From JAXIHJ01 sp034189755 (GTDB taxonomy: Bacteria > Planctomycetota > Phycisphaerae > SM23-33): DNA of 28,225 nt. Made by a program: the position numbers and the translations under genes. Location of the stretch: contig JAXIHJ010000049.1 in NCBI GenBank assembly GCA_034189755.1, positions 1 through 28,225 on the forward strand. Reading direction: 5' to 3'. The notes under the pieces were generated by a model, which saw only the letters and a list, made by a program, of their open reading frames with translations, did not search any database and was not told the origin of the DNA. Shown one piece after another: positions 14,638 through 22,621 of this stretch. Numbering within the stretch: the first letter of the stretch is position 1; every line of letters starts with the position of its first letter.

Positions 14638-14712
14638 ACAAATCGGATGCTTTGTACATACCGCCCCTGCCTGCTGAAAAGGGGTGTGTTTGATAAATTA
14701 TCCGCTGGATAG

Positions 14713-14743
14713 CCCCCGGCTGCGAGCGGTCGGGGGTTATTAT
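14713..14743 (+). terminator. Terminator-like hairpin between HU and rho
   Basis: CCCCCG (14713-14718) pairs with CGGGGG (14731-14736), with GCT/AGC extending the stem inside; TTATTAT follows. The two genes converge here, so it probably ends the HU message; on the minus strand no T-run follows. A second weak CCCC/GGGG pair lies at about 14663-14684. Confidence 0.55.
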
Positions 14744-14754
14744 GCCTCGTGTCT

Positions 14755-15927
14755 TCAGCTCTTGATATCGAGCTGGCGGAGGAAGTCGGTGTTGGACTTG
14801 AACCGCTCCAGCGCCTTGAGCAGTTGTGGCATTTCATCGTCCACGCTCAGACTGCTTAGGAACCGCCTCAGCATGTTCATCTTGGGCAGTTTCCAGTCTT
14901 CGACCAGCAGTTCTTCCTTTCGTGTGCCGGACTGAGGGATGTTGATAGCCGGCCAGATTCGTTTCTCAGCCAGCTTGCGGTCCAGCGAAAGTTCCATGTT
15001 GCCGGTACCCTTGAACTCCTCGAAGATCAGGTCGTCCATTCGGCTGCCGGTTTCGATCAGGGCGGTGGCGAGGATTGTCAGGCTGCCGCCGTCCTCGATT
15101 TTCCTGGCTGCGCCGAACTGTCGTTTGGGTGTCTCCAGCGCCCGGATATCCACGCCGCCGGTCATTGTCCGCCCGGACGTTTCGACGTAGCGATTGTAGG
15201 CCCGGCCCAGCCTGGTGAGGCTGTCCAGCAGGATCACCACGTCCTGCCCGAACTCCGCCATCCGCTTGGCCCGCTCGAGGGCGAACTCGGAGACCCGGAC
15301 GTGATTGGACAGCTCCTGGTCGTTATTGGAGGCGACGATCTCGGCATTGGGGCACTTCCGGCGGAAATCGGTTACTTCCTCCGGGCGCTCGTCCACCAAC
15401 AGGATGATTACGTAACATTCGGGGTTGTTCTGGTTAATGGCGTTGGCGATCTGTTGCAGGAGAATAGTCTTGCCGGAGCGTGGCGGGGCGACAATCAGCC
15501 CTCGCTGGCCTTTTCCGATCGGGCAGATCAGGTCCAGAACCCGCATCTCCATAGGCCCGCCGGGCGTCTCGAGCGGCAACTGCGGGTTCGGGTCCACAAC
15601 CGTCAGCTCATTGAACGAGACGATATCGGTGTATTCTTCCGCCGGCTTGCCGTTGACCTTGAAAAGCTCTTCAAGCTTCGGGCCGCCCTTTTTGCGGGTG
15701 GGGGGAACAACCCGCCCTTCGATGTGCAGCCCGTTTCTCAACCCACCGTGTCGGATGAAATCTTTCCCGACGAAGATATCACCCGGTGTCGCCCGGTAGT
15801 CGTTCTCGGCCTGACGGAGAAATCCGTATCCCTTCTCCGTAACCTCCAGCACCCCGCTGCCGGTCTGTGGTGCGCCCTGTTCTGCGTCCGTATCCGTAGT
15901 TGAAGGCGCCTTTTCCGTTTCTGTCAT
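14755..15927 (-). CDS. rho: Transcription termination factor Rho (short N-terminus)
   Basis: 390 residues. Hexameric RNA helicase that ends transcription. The cold-shock-like RNA-binding domain is present (VLEVTEKGYGFLRQ, residues 26-39), then the ATPase: Walker A APPRSGKT (147-154), the catalytic region VDERPEEVTDF, Walker B VVILLDSLTRLGRAYN, Q-loop TGGVD and R-loop EEFKGTGNMELSLDRKLAEKR. The helical Rho_N subdomain that opens most Rho proteins is missing; only about 25 acidic, Thr-rich residues precede the OB fold. ATG 15927 has AAGGAAG 8 bp upstream. The frame is open to 16014, but that extension shows no Rho_N-like helices. Confidence 0.95.
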   Translation of the reverse strand: MTETEKAPSTTDTDAEQGAPQTGSGVLEVTEKGYGFLRQAENDYRATPGDIFVGKDFIRHGGLRNGLHIEGRVVPPTRKKGGPKLEELFKVNGKPAEEYTDIVSFNELTVVDPNPQLPLETPGGPMEMRVLDLICPIGKGQRGLIVAPPRSGKTILLQQIANAINQNNPECYVIILLVDERPEEVTDFRRKCPNAEIVASNNDQELSNHVRVSEFALERAKRMAEFGQDVVILLDSLTRLGRAYNRYVETSGRTMTGGVDIRALETPKRQFGAARKIEDGGSLTILATALIETGSRMDDLIFEEFKGTGNMELSLDRKLAEKRIWPAINIPQSGTRKEELLVEDWKLPKMNMLRRFLSSLSVDDEMPQLLKALERFKSNTDFLRQLDIKS

Positions 15928-16029
15928 TGTAGAGCTTCCTTGTCTAAAGAGTTTTTGGCCTTCCTTTAACCTGAAGCCCGCGCGGGAACACGAGTACATC
16001 AGGAGTTCCGCCATCCCCTCATACGTACC

Positions 16030-16059
16030 TTATAACACTCCACCAAGCCGTGATTCAAA
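16030..16059 (-). promoter_or_regulatory. Possible rho promoter
   Basis: On the minus strand TTTGAA (16054-16059) and TTATAA (16030-16035) are 18 bp apart, about 100 bp before the rho start codon. TTGACT just after the hisA stop may be an alternative -35. The leader of about 95 nt could allow the autoregulation known for rho in other bacteria, but no attenuator is obvious. Confidence 0.35.
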
Positions 16060-16077
16060 GTAATTTTTCGCGGAAAG

Positions 16078-16824
16078 TCAAGCCTCGGCTGTATCTTCAT
16101 CTTCATCTGCGATTTTACACGCCTGGGCGAGGTCGATTTTGCCCTCGTACCATGCCCGGCCTACAATCGCCCCGGCACAGCCGATCCGTTTGCAGGCCCG
16201 TACGTCGGCCAGCGAGCTTACGCCGCCCGATGCGATTACCGGCACGTCGGTAGCGGCGATAATCTCCGCGATGGCCTCGATGTTTACGCCTTCCAGCATA
16301 CCGTCGCGCGAAATATCGGTCGCCACGATCGCGCACAGCGGCCAGCCTTTTATCCGCGCGGCGACCTCAACGGCGGCGGTCTCAAGCTGCTCGGTCCAGC
16401 CGTGCACCGCCAGCATGCCGTCGCGGGCGTCCAGGCCCAGGGCGATCATGCCGGCCAGGTCGTTGTGGCGGAGGATTAGCCTCTCAAACCACGGCCAATC
16501 CTTCATCGCGGCCGAGCCGACAACAACCCGGCTGACGCCCATCCCCAGCATCGCGTCGATGCTCTGCTCGTCCCGCGCGCCGCCGCCAAGTTCGATTTTT
16601 GCTTCGACAGCCCGGCAAATCGACCGGACGGATTCGCCGTTGACGCACTTGCCGCTCCGGGCCGCGTCAAGGTCCACGACGTGAATCCACTTCGCCCCGG
16701 CGGCGACAAACTGCCTGGCCACCTCGGCCGGGTCGGGCGAGTAGGTCTTCTGGCGGGTATAGTCGCCCTGCATCAGACGAACCACCTTGCCGCCTCGTAA
16801 ATCGATTGCAGGCAGGATGTCCAT
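16078..16824 (-). CDS. hisA: Phosphoribosyl isomerase HisA (histidine biosynthesis)
   Basis: 248 residues, the normal length. It converts ProFAR to PRFAR, the fourth step of histidine synthesis, as an Amadori rearrangement in a (beta-alpha)8 barrel. Catalytic Asp8 (PAIDLRGG) and Asp132 (GLDARDG) are in place; phosphate-binding loops are ELGGGAR (78-84) and IASGGVSS. The end is a Glu/Asp-rich tail (ADEDEDTAEA). The start ATG lies one base after the hisH stop, so the two are translated together. hisF, which usually follows, is absent; rho comes next, about 150 bp away. Confidence 0.95.
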   Translation of the reverse strand: MDILPAIDLRGGKVVRLMQGDYTRQKTYSPDPAEVARQFVAAGAKWIHVVDLDAARSGKCVNGESVRSICRAVEAKIELGGGARDEQSIDAMLGMGVSRVVVGSAAMKDWPWFERLILRHNDLAGMIALGLDARDGMLAVHGWTEQLETAAVEVAARIKGWPLCAIVATDISRDGMLEGVNIEAIAEIIAATDVPVIASGGVSSLADVRACKRIGCAGAIVGRAWYEGKIDLAQACKIADEDEDTAEA

Positions 16825-16825
16825 C

Positions 16826-17443
16826 CTACAGTCCCACGAAGTTTTCGAGTATCTTCAGGCCCACCGACTGGCTCTTTTCCGGATGGAACTGCGTGCCGAA
16901 GATATTGTCCTTCCAGACCGCGGAGGTGAAGTCATAGCCGTATTCGGTCGTGGTGGCGGTATTGGCGTTTATCGGCACCACGTGGTAACTATGCGCGAAG
17001 TACACGTATGCGCCGCTCTCCAGCCCGGTGGTCAACGGGCATGGCCTGGACCAGTGTATCGTGTTCCAGCCCATGTGCGGCACTCGCAGCGATTGGCCTG
17101 TGGCGTCGGAGTGGAACTGGAACCGGACCGCCTTGCCCGGCAGTATGCCCAGCCCCGTGGTTTCGCCGCCTTCGTATGAGATGTCGAACATCAGTTGCAG
17201 ACCGAGGCATATACCGAGAAGTGGCGTGCCCTGCTCAGCCGCCCGGAGGAGCGGCTCGATGAGCTGCCTGGCCGAGAGGCGTTCCATCGCGTTCACGAAG
17301 GCCCCGACGCCGGGAAGGATAATTTTCTCGGCGTGAGCAAACTGCGAGGGCGACTGGATAATCTGCGCGTCACCACCGACACGGAGTACCGCCTTCTGGA
17401 CGCTCCGCAGGTTGCCCATACCATAATCAACGACGGCAATCAT
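16826..17443 (-). CDS. hisH: Imidazole glycerol phosphate synthase, glutaminase subunit HisH
   Basis: 205 residues. Class I glutamine amidotransferase that supplies ammonia to HisF. The catalytic triad is visible: Cys79 in GICLGLQLMF, His187 and Glu189 in GTQFHPEKSQ. The N-terminal DYGMGNLRSV and PGVGAF (oxyanion strand) are typical. Its partner hisF is not in the window, so the complex must be encoded partly elsewhere. It is followed by hisA with a 1-bp gap. Upstream, 34 bp separate it from the OmpA-like lipoprotein gene, with a weak hairpin in between. Confidence 0.95.
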   Translation of the reverse strand: MIAVVDYGMGNLRSVQKAVLRVGGDAQIIQSPSQFAHAEKIILPGVGAFVNAMERLSARQLIEPLLRAAEQGTPLLGICLGLQLMFDISYEGGETTGLGILPGKAVRFQFHSDATGQSLRVPHMGWNTIHWSRPCPLTTGLESGAYVYFAHSYHVVPINANTATTTEYGYDFTSAVWKDNIFGTQFHPEKSQSVGLKILENFVGL

Positions 17444-17445
17444 CT

Positions 17446-17472
17446 AAAAATATACCCGACGAAGTTTTCGGG
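17446..17472 (-). terminator. Weak terminator between the OmpA-like gene and hisH
   Basis: On the minus strand CCCGA pairs with TCGGG (17468-17472 and 17455-17459) and is followed by TATATTTTT. The stem has only five pairs, so it may act as a partial terminator that sets lower hisHA expression from read-through. Confidence 0.3.
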
Positions 17473-17477
17473 GGTTC

Positions 17478-18128
17478 CTACTTGATGACGACGATTTCGA
17501 CCCTGCGGCTCTTGGCCTTGCTGCCGGCTACCGGATGGTGCTCGCCCATGCCGACCGTTTCGACGCTCTTGGCCTTGATGCCCTTGCGCACCAGGTACCG
17601 TGTTACGGCCATGGCGCGATTGGCGGAAAGCTCGAGATTGTCTTTCCACTTCGACTTCTTGATCGGGTCGGTATCGGCATAGCCGTACACGCGAACCGGC
17701 AGGCCGACGTAGGACCCCTTGAGATCGGCGGCTACTTTATCAAGTGTGCGCTTGCCGGCGGCGGTCAGAACGGCCTTGCCGGATGCGAACAAAACGTCGC
17801 TGCCGACGGTAATCTTGTCGGCCGTCAGGCCTTTTTCCCAGCCTCGCGGGGCCTCTTCTGACGTTGAAGCCTTACTGAGCGCGTCCTGCAACTTCTGTTT
17901 TGCGCTGGCCAGCTCGACGTCCTTTGCATCGAGTTTCGCCAGCATGTCCGCTTCGCCGGCCCGTGCCTGGGACAGTTGGCTGCGAAGGTCCTTGTTCTGG
18001 GCCGAAAGATCGTTGTACTGGCTCTGCAATGCTGCGAGCTGTTTTTTCTCCTGTTCGCAGCAGCCGACGGCTGAACCAGCGAGCAGAATCAACGATACGG
18101 CCAACCCTATCCATCTTGTTTGTGCCAT
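17478..18128 (-). CDS. OmpA-family peptidoglycan-associated lipoprotein
   Basis: 216 residues. A signal sequence (WIGLAVSLILLAGSA) ends at AVGC, giving lipidated Cys23. Then a coiled coil (about 25-90, heptads such as LAALQSQYNDLSAQNKDLRS). The C-terminal OmpA/MotB domain (about 105-216) has the usual marks: VLFASGKAVLTAAGKRTLDKVA, the peptidoglycan-binding strand VRVYGYADTD, NLELSANRAMAVTRYLV and SRRVEIVV. Such proteins tether the outer membrane to peptidoglycan. It is Pal-like in layout, but no tol genes are nearby. AAAGGAG lies about 8 bp before ATG 18128; a minus-strand TATAAT at 18189-18194 may be its -10. Confidence 0.88.
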   Translation of the reverse strand: MAQTRWIGLAVSLILLAGSAVGCCEQEKKQLAALQSQYNDLSAQNKDLRSQLSQARAGEADMLAKLDAKDVELASAKQKLQDALSKASTSEEAPRGWEKGLTADKITVGSDVLFASGKAVLTAAGKRTLDKVAADLKGSYVGLPVRVYGYADTDPIKKSKWKDNLELSANRAMAVTRYLVRKGIKAKSVETVGMGEHHPVAGSKAKSRRVEIVVIK

Positions 18129-18220
18129 CGTAAGTGCTCCTTTCGTTTGCTATATGCCCCAGTTTGTCTCGATACTTAGAGACCATGAATTATATCTGCT
18201 GATGTGGCTGCTTCATACCC

Positions 18221-18499
18221 TCATGTCGATGTTTTTCTGGGCTGCTCGGAGGCTTCCGCCCTGCGTGCCAGCCGCATGATGCCTACACCGGTTATCATCC
18301 ACTTGGCTGTCCACCACAGCACGAAACCGCCGACGGCCGAGAGAACCATCAGCACAGCCGTGTTGGCTTGAACGTTCTTGCCGTACAGCGAAAAGTCCGA
18401 ATTGTTGCCCCATTGCAGGATTACCAGCAGCACGATGGCCAGCAGCACTATCCCGCTGAGGACGACGTACGCGGTGCCTTTGACGTTTTGATAGTTCAT
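18221..18499 (-). CDS. Small two-helix membrane protein, unknown function
   Basis: 92 residues. Two membrane segments are clear: about 9-29 (TAYVVLSGIVLLAIVLLVILQW) and about 47-71 (AVLMVLSAVGGFVLWWTAKWM), followed by a basic cytoplasmic tail. The layout resembles LapA (DUF1049) proteins, but no signature motif confirms it. AGGA lies about 10 bp before the ATG and overlaps the stop codon of the prepilin peptidase upstream, so it is probably in the same operon. Confidence 0.75.
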   Translation of the reverse strand: MNYQNVKGTAYVVLSGIVLLAIVLLVILQWGNNSDFSLYGKNVQANTAVLMVLSAVGGFVLWWTAKWMITGVGIMRLARRAEASEQPRKTST

Positions 18500-18509
18500 C
18501 TGGACGGTC

Positions 18510-19736
18510 CTATCTATTAAAGATCAACCCGGCAGCCTCGATATAGGGACGCAAAAGACTCATATTCATTATACTGTCGTAAAAGAGCATTACCACCAGC
18601 GTTGCCGCCGCCAGCCACGGACCGTAGGGCAGTTCCCGCTGTCGCCTGCTCAGCCAAAAAACCATCGCCCACGACAAGGCGAAAAACGGCGCCATAAAAA
18701 ACGCCACGCTGGGCACAGCCGCCCCGGTTACCGCGCCGACCGCAGCAAAAATATGCACGTCGCCCAGGCCCATTGCCTCCTTGCCGAAGGCCAACGTTCC
18801 AAAGATTCGCGCAGCCCATATCCACAATCCGCCGATGAAGTAGCCGAAAACCACCGTTGCGGCGCCGAGGACACGTGGCGCCAGAATCGGATGCAGTTTC
18901 ACATCCAGCCAGTCGCGCCACACCCGGCCGACTGCCGGAACAGCGACCAGCAGCACCGCTGCACCAACGGCCAGGACAACCACCGGCGCTAAGAACAGGC
19001 ATTCTCGCAGTACTTCCTTCCGCGGGTTGACGCCGTGCGCCTTGGTTATCGCCACGGAGACCGGGGGCTTTTGGCCCCGGCCTGGTGTTTTTTTGTCGGG
19101 TGATATTGACTCTGGATCGCCGGCCTGCGGCATTGACCGATCGCTGGCGTCGATGAAGCTTGGTTGGATAAGTCCCCGTCGCATCATCAGGTTTGCAACG
19201 GCCAGGCCTGCTGCCGCCGCAAAGCTCATCGCCGCCAGGTTCGGCGAGACGGCCGGCAGGAACGCATGTGGCTGATAGGCTGCGGCAGCCAACCCCAGCA
19301 GCGAACAAAACCACATCACCTCCAGCGGGATAATCCACTGCCTTATATCGACGATTGAGCAGACCAGCAACCCGCACAGCAGCGCCGCATGGGCCGTGAA
19401 CATCGGCCAGGCCTCAGCGAACTCGCCGGCGCCCTGGCGCAAATCCAGCATGAAGTACCATACGTACAACCCGCCGACCAGCACCGCAGCCGCCAGCTCT
19501 ACCAGCAGGTAGCGGCACGAAATAGGCTCCCGGCAGAACCGGCACCTGCCGCCGAGCAGCAGCCAGCTCAGGACGGGGATATTGTCGTACCATTTAATAC
19601 CCCGCCCGCAGGCCGGGCAGTGGCTGGGCGGAAAAACAATGCTCTCGCCCCTCGGCAGGCGATGAATCAGCACGTTCATAAAGCTGCCCACGCACGCACC
19701 GAGCAGCAGGAGAAATATAAGCCAGACCCATTCCAT
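18510..19736 (-). CDS. pilD: Prepilin peptidase (type IV pilin leader peptidase/methylase)
   Basis: 408 residues. An inner-membrane aspartyl protease that cuts and methylates type IV prepilins and pseudopilins. The N-terminal domain has GACVGSFMNVLIHRLP (14-28) and two Cys pairs (C40PAC43, C65RFC68), the zinc site of the bifunctional form. Catalytic Asp130 is in SIVDIRQWIIP and Asp326 in MGLGDVHIF. The two aspartates are about 195 residues apart, where about 65 is usual, because of a long insert with its own hydrophobic segments and a Pro/Lys-rich loop (about 190-245). The GxGD motif is followed by VH in place of the more usual xK. The start at 19736 lies 2 bp after the argG stop. No pilin genes are adjacent, so the substrates are elsewhere. 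Confidence 0.88.
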   Translation of the reverse strand: MEWVWLIFLLLLGACVGSFMNVLIHRLPRGESIVFPPSHCPACGRGIKWYDNIPVLSWLLLGGRCRFCREPISCRYLLVELAAAVLVGGLYVWYFMLDLRQGAGEFAEAWPMFTAHAALLCGLLVCSIVDIRQWIIPLEVMWFCSLLGLAAAAYQPHAFLPAVSPNLAAMSFAAAAGLAVANLMMRRGLIQPSFIDASDRSMPQAGDPESISPDKKTPGRGQKPPVSVAITKAHGVNPRKEVLRECLFLAPVVVLAVGAAVLLVAVPAVGRVWRDWLDVKLHPILAPRVLGAATVVFGYFIGGLWIWAARIFGTLAFGKEAMGLGDVHIFAAVGAVTGAAVPSVAFFMAPFFALSWAMVFWLSRRQRELPYGPWLAAATLVVMLFYDSIMNMSLLRPYIEAAGLIFNR

Positions 19737-19738
19737 AA

Positions 19739-20950
19739 CTAGGCCTTCCCTCGGCCACGCATTTGCAGGCCGAAGAGCTTGATGAAGCCCGTTGCGTCGG
19801 ATGGTGTATAGTCGGCACCCATCGTGAAACTGGCCAGCGAGCCGGAGTACATGCTCTTGGGCGAACTCATACCTGCGGGCGTGGCCTGGCCCTTGAAGCA
19901 CTTGACGCGAACGGCGCCGGTAACGTTGCGCTGCGTCGAGTCGATAAACGCATCCATCGCCTCGCGCAGCGGGCAGAACCACCGGCCGTTGTAGACCATC
20001 TCGGCGTATTTCATCGCAACTGACTGCTTATAGTGCATCGTGTCGCGGTCGAGCGTTATGCTCTCCATCGCTTGGTGTGCGGCGAAAAGAATCGTCCCGC
20101 CGGGCGTTTCGTACGCGCCGCGGCTCTTGATGCCGACCAGCCGGTTTTCGACGAGGTCCGTCTGCCCGACGGCGTGCTTGCCGCCTACGGCGTTCAGCCG
20201 CATGATAAGTTCGTGACCGGCCAGGCGAACGCCGTCCAACGCCACGGGAATACCCTTTTTGAAATCAATCTGGACGTACGCCGGCTTGTTGGGCGACTTG
20301 GAAACCGGCACGGACATCATCCACAGAGCGTCCTTCGGCTCGTTGGCGAGGTTCTCCAGGTCGGCGCCTTCGTGCGAGACGTGCCACAGGTTGCGGTCGC
20401 GCGAGTAGATTTTCTTCTTTGTCTGGGCCAGGCGGATGCCCTTGGCCTTTGCGTACTTGACAGCCGCCTGGCGGCTTGTCAGTCCGAAGGCCGGGTCTTT
20501 CCACGGCGCGATGATTTTCAGCTTCGGCGCCAGTGCCATGTAGGTCAGCTCGAACCGCACCTGGTCGTTGCCCTTGCCTGTAGCACCGTGCGCGACGGCG
20601 TCGGCCTTTTCGCTTTTTGCGCAATCGACCTGCGCCTTGGCGATGAGAGGCCGGGCGATAGCTGTGCCCAACAGGTACACGTGCTCGTAGACGGCGCCGG
20701 CCTTGAGCAGCTTGAAGCAGTACTGCTCGGCGAACTCCTTGCGCAGGTCGGCTACTACGCACTTGCTCGCGCCGCTTGCGCGGGCCTTTTGCTTAATGCC
20801 GGCCAGCTCGCCTGCGCCCTGGCCGAGGTCGGCGACAAAAGCGACGACCTCACAGCCGTATTTGTCCTTCAGCCACGGAAGGATTACCGAGGTATCCAGC
20901 CCGCCGGAATAGGCGAGCACGATCTTCTTGACCTTTTTGTTCTTTACCAT
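19739..20950 (-). CDS. argG: Argininosuccinate synthase
   Basis: 403 residues, the family length. It joins citrulline and aspartate with ATP to argininosuccinate, the penultimate step of arginine synthesis. The PP-loop LAYSGGLDTSVILPWL (11-26) is clear, as are ARPLIAKAQV, HGATGKGNDQVRFE, the RDRNLWHVSHEG block and YNGRWFCPLREAMDAFI near the C-terminus. ATG 20950 has GGGAG about 9 bp upstream; the frame runs 27 bp further but without support. The prepilin peptidase starts 2 bp downstream. argH is not in the window. Confidence 0.95.
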   Translation of the reverse strand: MVKNKKVKKIVLAYSGGLDTSVILPWLKDKYGCEVVAFVADLGQGAGELAGIKQKARASGASKCVVADLRKEFAEQYCFKLLKAGAVYEHVYLLGTAIARPLIAKAQVDCAKSEKADAVAHGATGKGNDQVRFELTYMALAPKLKIIAPWKDPAFGLTSRQAAVKYAKAKGIRLAQTKKKIYSRDRNLWHVSHEGADLENLANEPKDALWMMSVPVSKSPNKPAYVQIDFKKGIPVALDGVRLAGHELIMRLNAVGGKHAVGQTDLVENRLVGIKSRGAYETPGGTILFAAHQAMESITLDRDTMHYKQSVAMKYAEMVYNGRWFCPLREAMDAFIDSTQRNVTGAVRVKCFKGQATPAGMSSPKSMYSGSLASFTMGADYTPSDATGFIKLFGLQMRGRGKA

Positions 20951-21067
20951 TGCAAACTGCTCCCGCGCCCCCGGCAAACTGCGGATTGTAAGCCCATTAC
21001 GTGCCGTCTTCCAAGGAATTCCCCGGTTCTGAATGGTTCTGAATTGTGAACGCCTGTCCCGCGGCAG

Positions 21068-22600
21068 TTAGTGATGCGGTTTTTTTAACCGGTCCAGCAC
21101 TATCTTCCGCATCACGTTGCGAGGCGCGGGTTTTGCGGTCCAGATTTCGAACTGTGCGGCGGCCTGGCCTACGAACATTTCCAGGCCGGAGACAGTTGTG
21201 CAGCCTGCCCGCTTTGCCTGTTGCAGCAAATACGTATCGAGGGGGTTGTAGATAGTGTCGAATACGACCTTTGCCGACGGAGGAATTTTACTCAGCGGCG
21301 TCGCATCCGTTTCGGGATGCATGCCGACGGAAGTGCAGTTGATGACAATTTCGGCGTCGGTCTTCGCCGCGGCGTCCAGCGGCGCGGCATGGCAGTCGAA
21401 TTCCTCGGCGAGCTTCTTGGCCCGGCTGAGCGTGCGGTTGAATATGGTTACGTCCGCCTTGTATCGGGCCATCGCCGCCGCGATCGCCCGCCCGACCCCG
21501 CCGGCACCGAGCAGTGCAACCTTTCGGCCGGCAAGGACGTTGGGGCCTGTGCCCATGGCCGCCGACAGCGCGTTGACGGCTGCGGTGTTGTCGGTGTTGT
21601 CGCCGCGAAATGAACCATCGGGCGAGATGGTAATTGTATTGATTGCGCCGATCTTACGGGCAGGCTCATCACAGTTTTCTGCGCCGAGGTAGGCCAGGGC
21701 GTTTTCCTTGTGTGGGATTGTTACGCTCAGCCCGCGCCAGTTGAGCCACGGCCTGGCCAGCACCGCGTCGAGGAAGCGGCTGAAGTTTTCCGCACCCGGC
21801 TCGATTCGCAGCGGGACGTACACGGCGTTTATGCCCGCAGCCTCGAAGGCTGCATTGTGGATAGCCGGACTCATCGAATGTGCGACGGGCGAACCGATGA
21901 CGCCGTAGACGGCCGTTTCCGGGTCGATCGAATCCCAGCGGTACAGTGTCTTGAACACATCGAGGGTTGGCTGGCCCGGTGCTGATTCGGCGCCGGCGGC
22001 CAGCGCGGCAAACGTGCCGAACGCGCCGAACTTCTTGGCCAGGACCCTGCTCGCCACGCCCGCCTCGCCCATGGCCAGCGCGATTGTCGGCTTTTTGCAG
22101 GCCCGCAGCAGGTCGAGCGCACGGAGTGCGTCCTCCGGCCCGCCGGCAGTGAAGACAATCTTGTTGACCGCCGCCTCGCAGGCATCCATCGATGCCGCGA
22201 TGCGGTCAAGTGCCGCCGGGACGGACTGGAAATCGTGATGGCTGCAAATAATCTTTCCGTTGGGCCGGCGGTCGCGCGGCGTGTTGGTTTCGACGTCGAT
22301 GAAATCAGCGCCGCACGCGGCGGCCCGGTTCAGAAGCTCAAGCCGGTCGGCCTCGGCGCCGCGAAAATTTCCGCCCTCGGCTGCAGGCCGGCAGGTAACG
22401 ATTACCTCAAGCGGCGGTGAGCTTAACAATGCGGCGAGCTGTTCGGCGTCTGGCGGGGCGGTGAGGAAGTCCAGCCGGCATTCGACCGCGTCGGCGCCGC
22501 GATCGGCGGCCTGGGCCATGTCCGATCGCATCTGCCGCGCATCGCCGGCGACCAGCGGGCAGATGAGTCGTGTTGCAAAGTCAGCCGAATTACGAATCAT
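21068..22600 (-). CDS. aroDE: Bifunctional 3-dehydroquinate dehydratase / shikimate dehydrogenase (AroD-AroE fusion)
   Basis: 510 residues joining two consecutive steps of the shikimate pathway. Residues about 10-225 are a type I dehydroquinase: E40CRLDF, the catalytic His in CSHHDF (121/122) and the Schiff-base Lys147 in NKIVFTA. Residues about 231-510 are NADP-dependent shikimate dehydrogenase: GVIGSPVAHSMSPAIHNAAF, catalytic Lys298 (VTIPHKENAL), Asp337 (GDNTDN), the dinucleotide loop LLGAGGVGRA (363-372) and a C-terminal INCTSVGMHPETD. This order (AroD then AroE) is the same as in plants and in several Planctomycetota and Chlamydiae. ATG 22600 is chosen; GTG 22606 is also in frame. Direct channelling of dehydroshikimate is inferred. 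Confidence 0.94.
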   Translation of the reverse strand: MIRNSADFATRLICPLVAGDARQMRSDMAQAADRGADAVECRLDFLTAPPDAEQLAALLSSPPLEVIVTCRPAAEGGNFRGAEADRLELLNRAAACGADFIDVETNTPRDRRPNGKIICSHHDFQSVPAALDRIAASMDACEAAVNKIVFTAGGPEDALRALDLLRACKKPTIALAMGEAGVASRVLAKKFGAFGTFAALAAGAESAPGQPTLDVFKTLYRWDSIDPETAVYGVIGSPVAHSMSPAIHNAAFEAAGINAVYVPLRIEPGAENFSRFLDAVLARPWLNWRGLSVTIPHKENALAYLGAENCDEPARKIGAINTITISPDGSFRGDNTDNTAAVNALSAAMGTGPNVLAGRKVALLGAGGVGRAIAAAMARYKADVTIFNRTLSRAKKLAEEFDCHAAPLDAAAKTDAEIVINCTSVGMHPETDATPLSKIPPSAKVVFDTIYNPLDTYLLQQAKRAGCTTVSGLEMFVGQAAAQFEIWTAKPAPRNVMRKIVLDRLKKPHH

Positions 22601-22621
22601 GCTCACTCGCCCGAAGGGTTT

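Noticed and set aside
15928..16014. Longer Rho starting at 16014
   Set aside because: The added residues do not resemble Rho_N, while ATG 15927 has AAGGAAG in good position.
16840..17475. 12-bp direct repeat CGAAAACTTCGT at both ends of hisH
   Set aside because: One copy is coding (ENFVG) and the other is in the spacer; short, single pair and consistent with chance.
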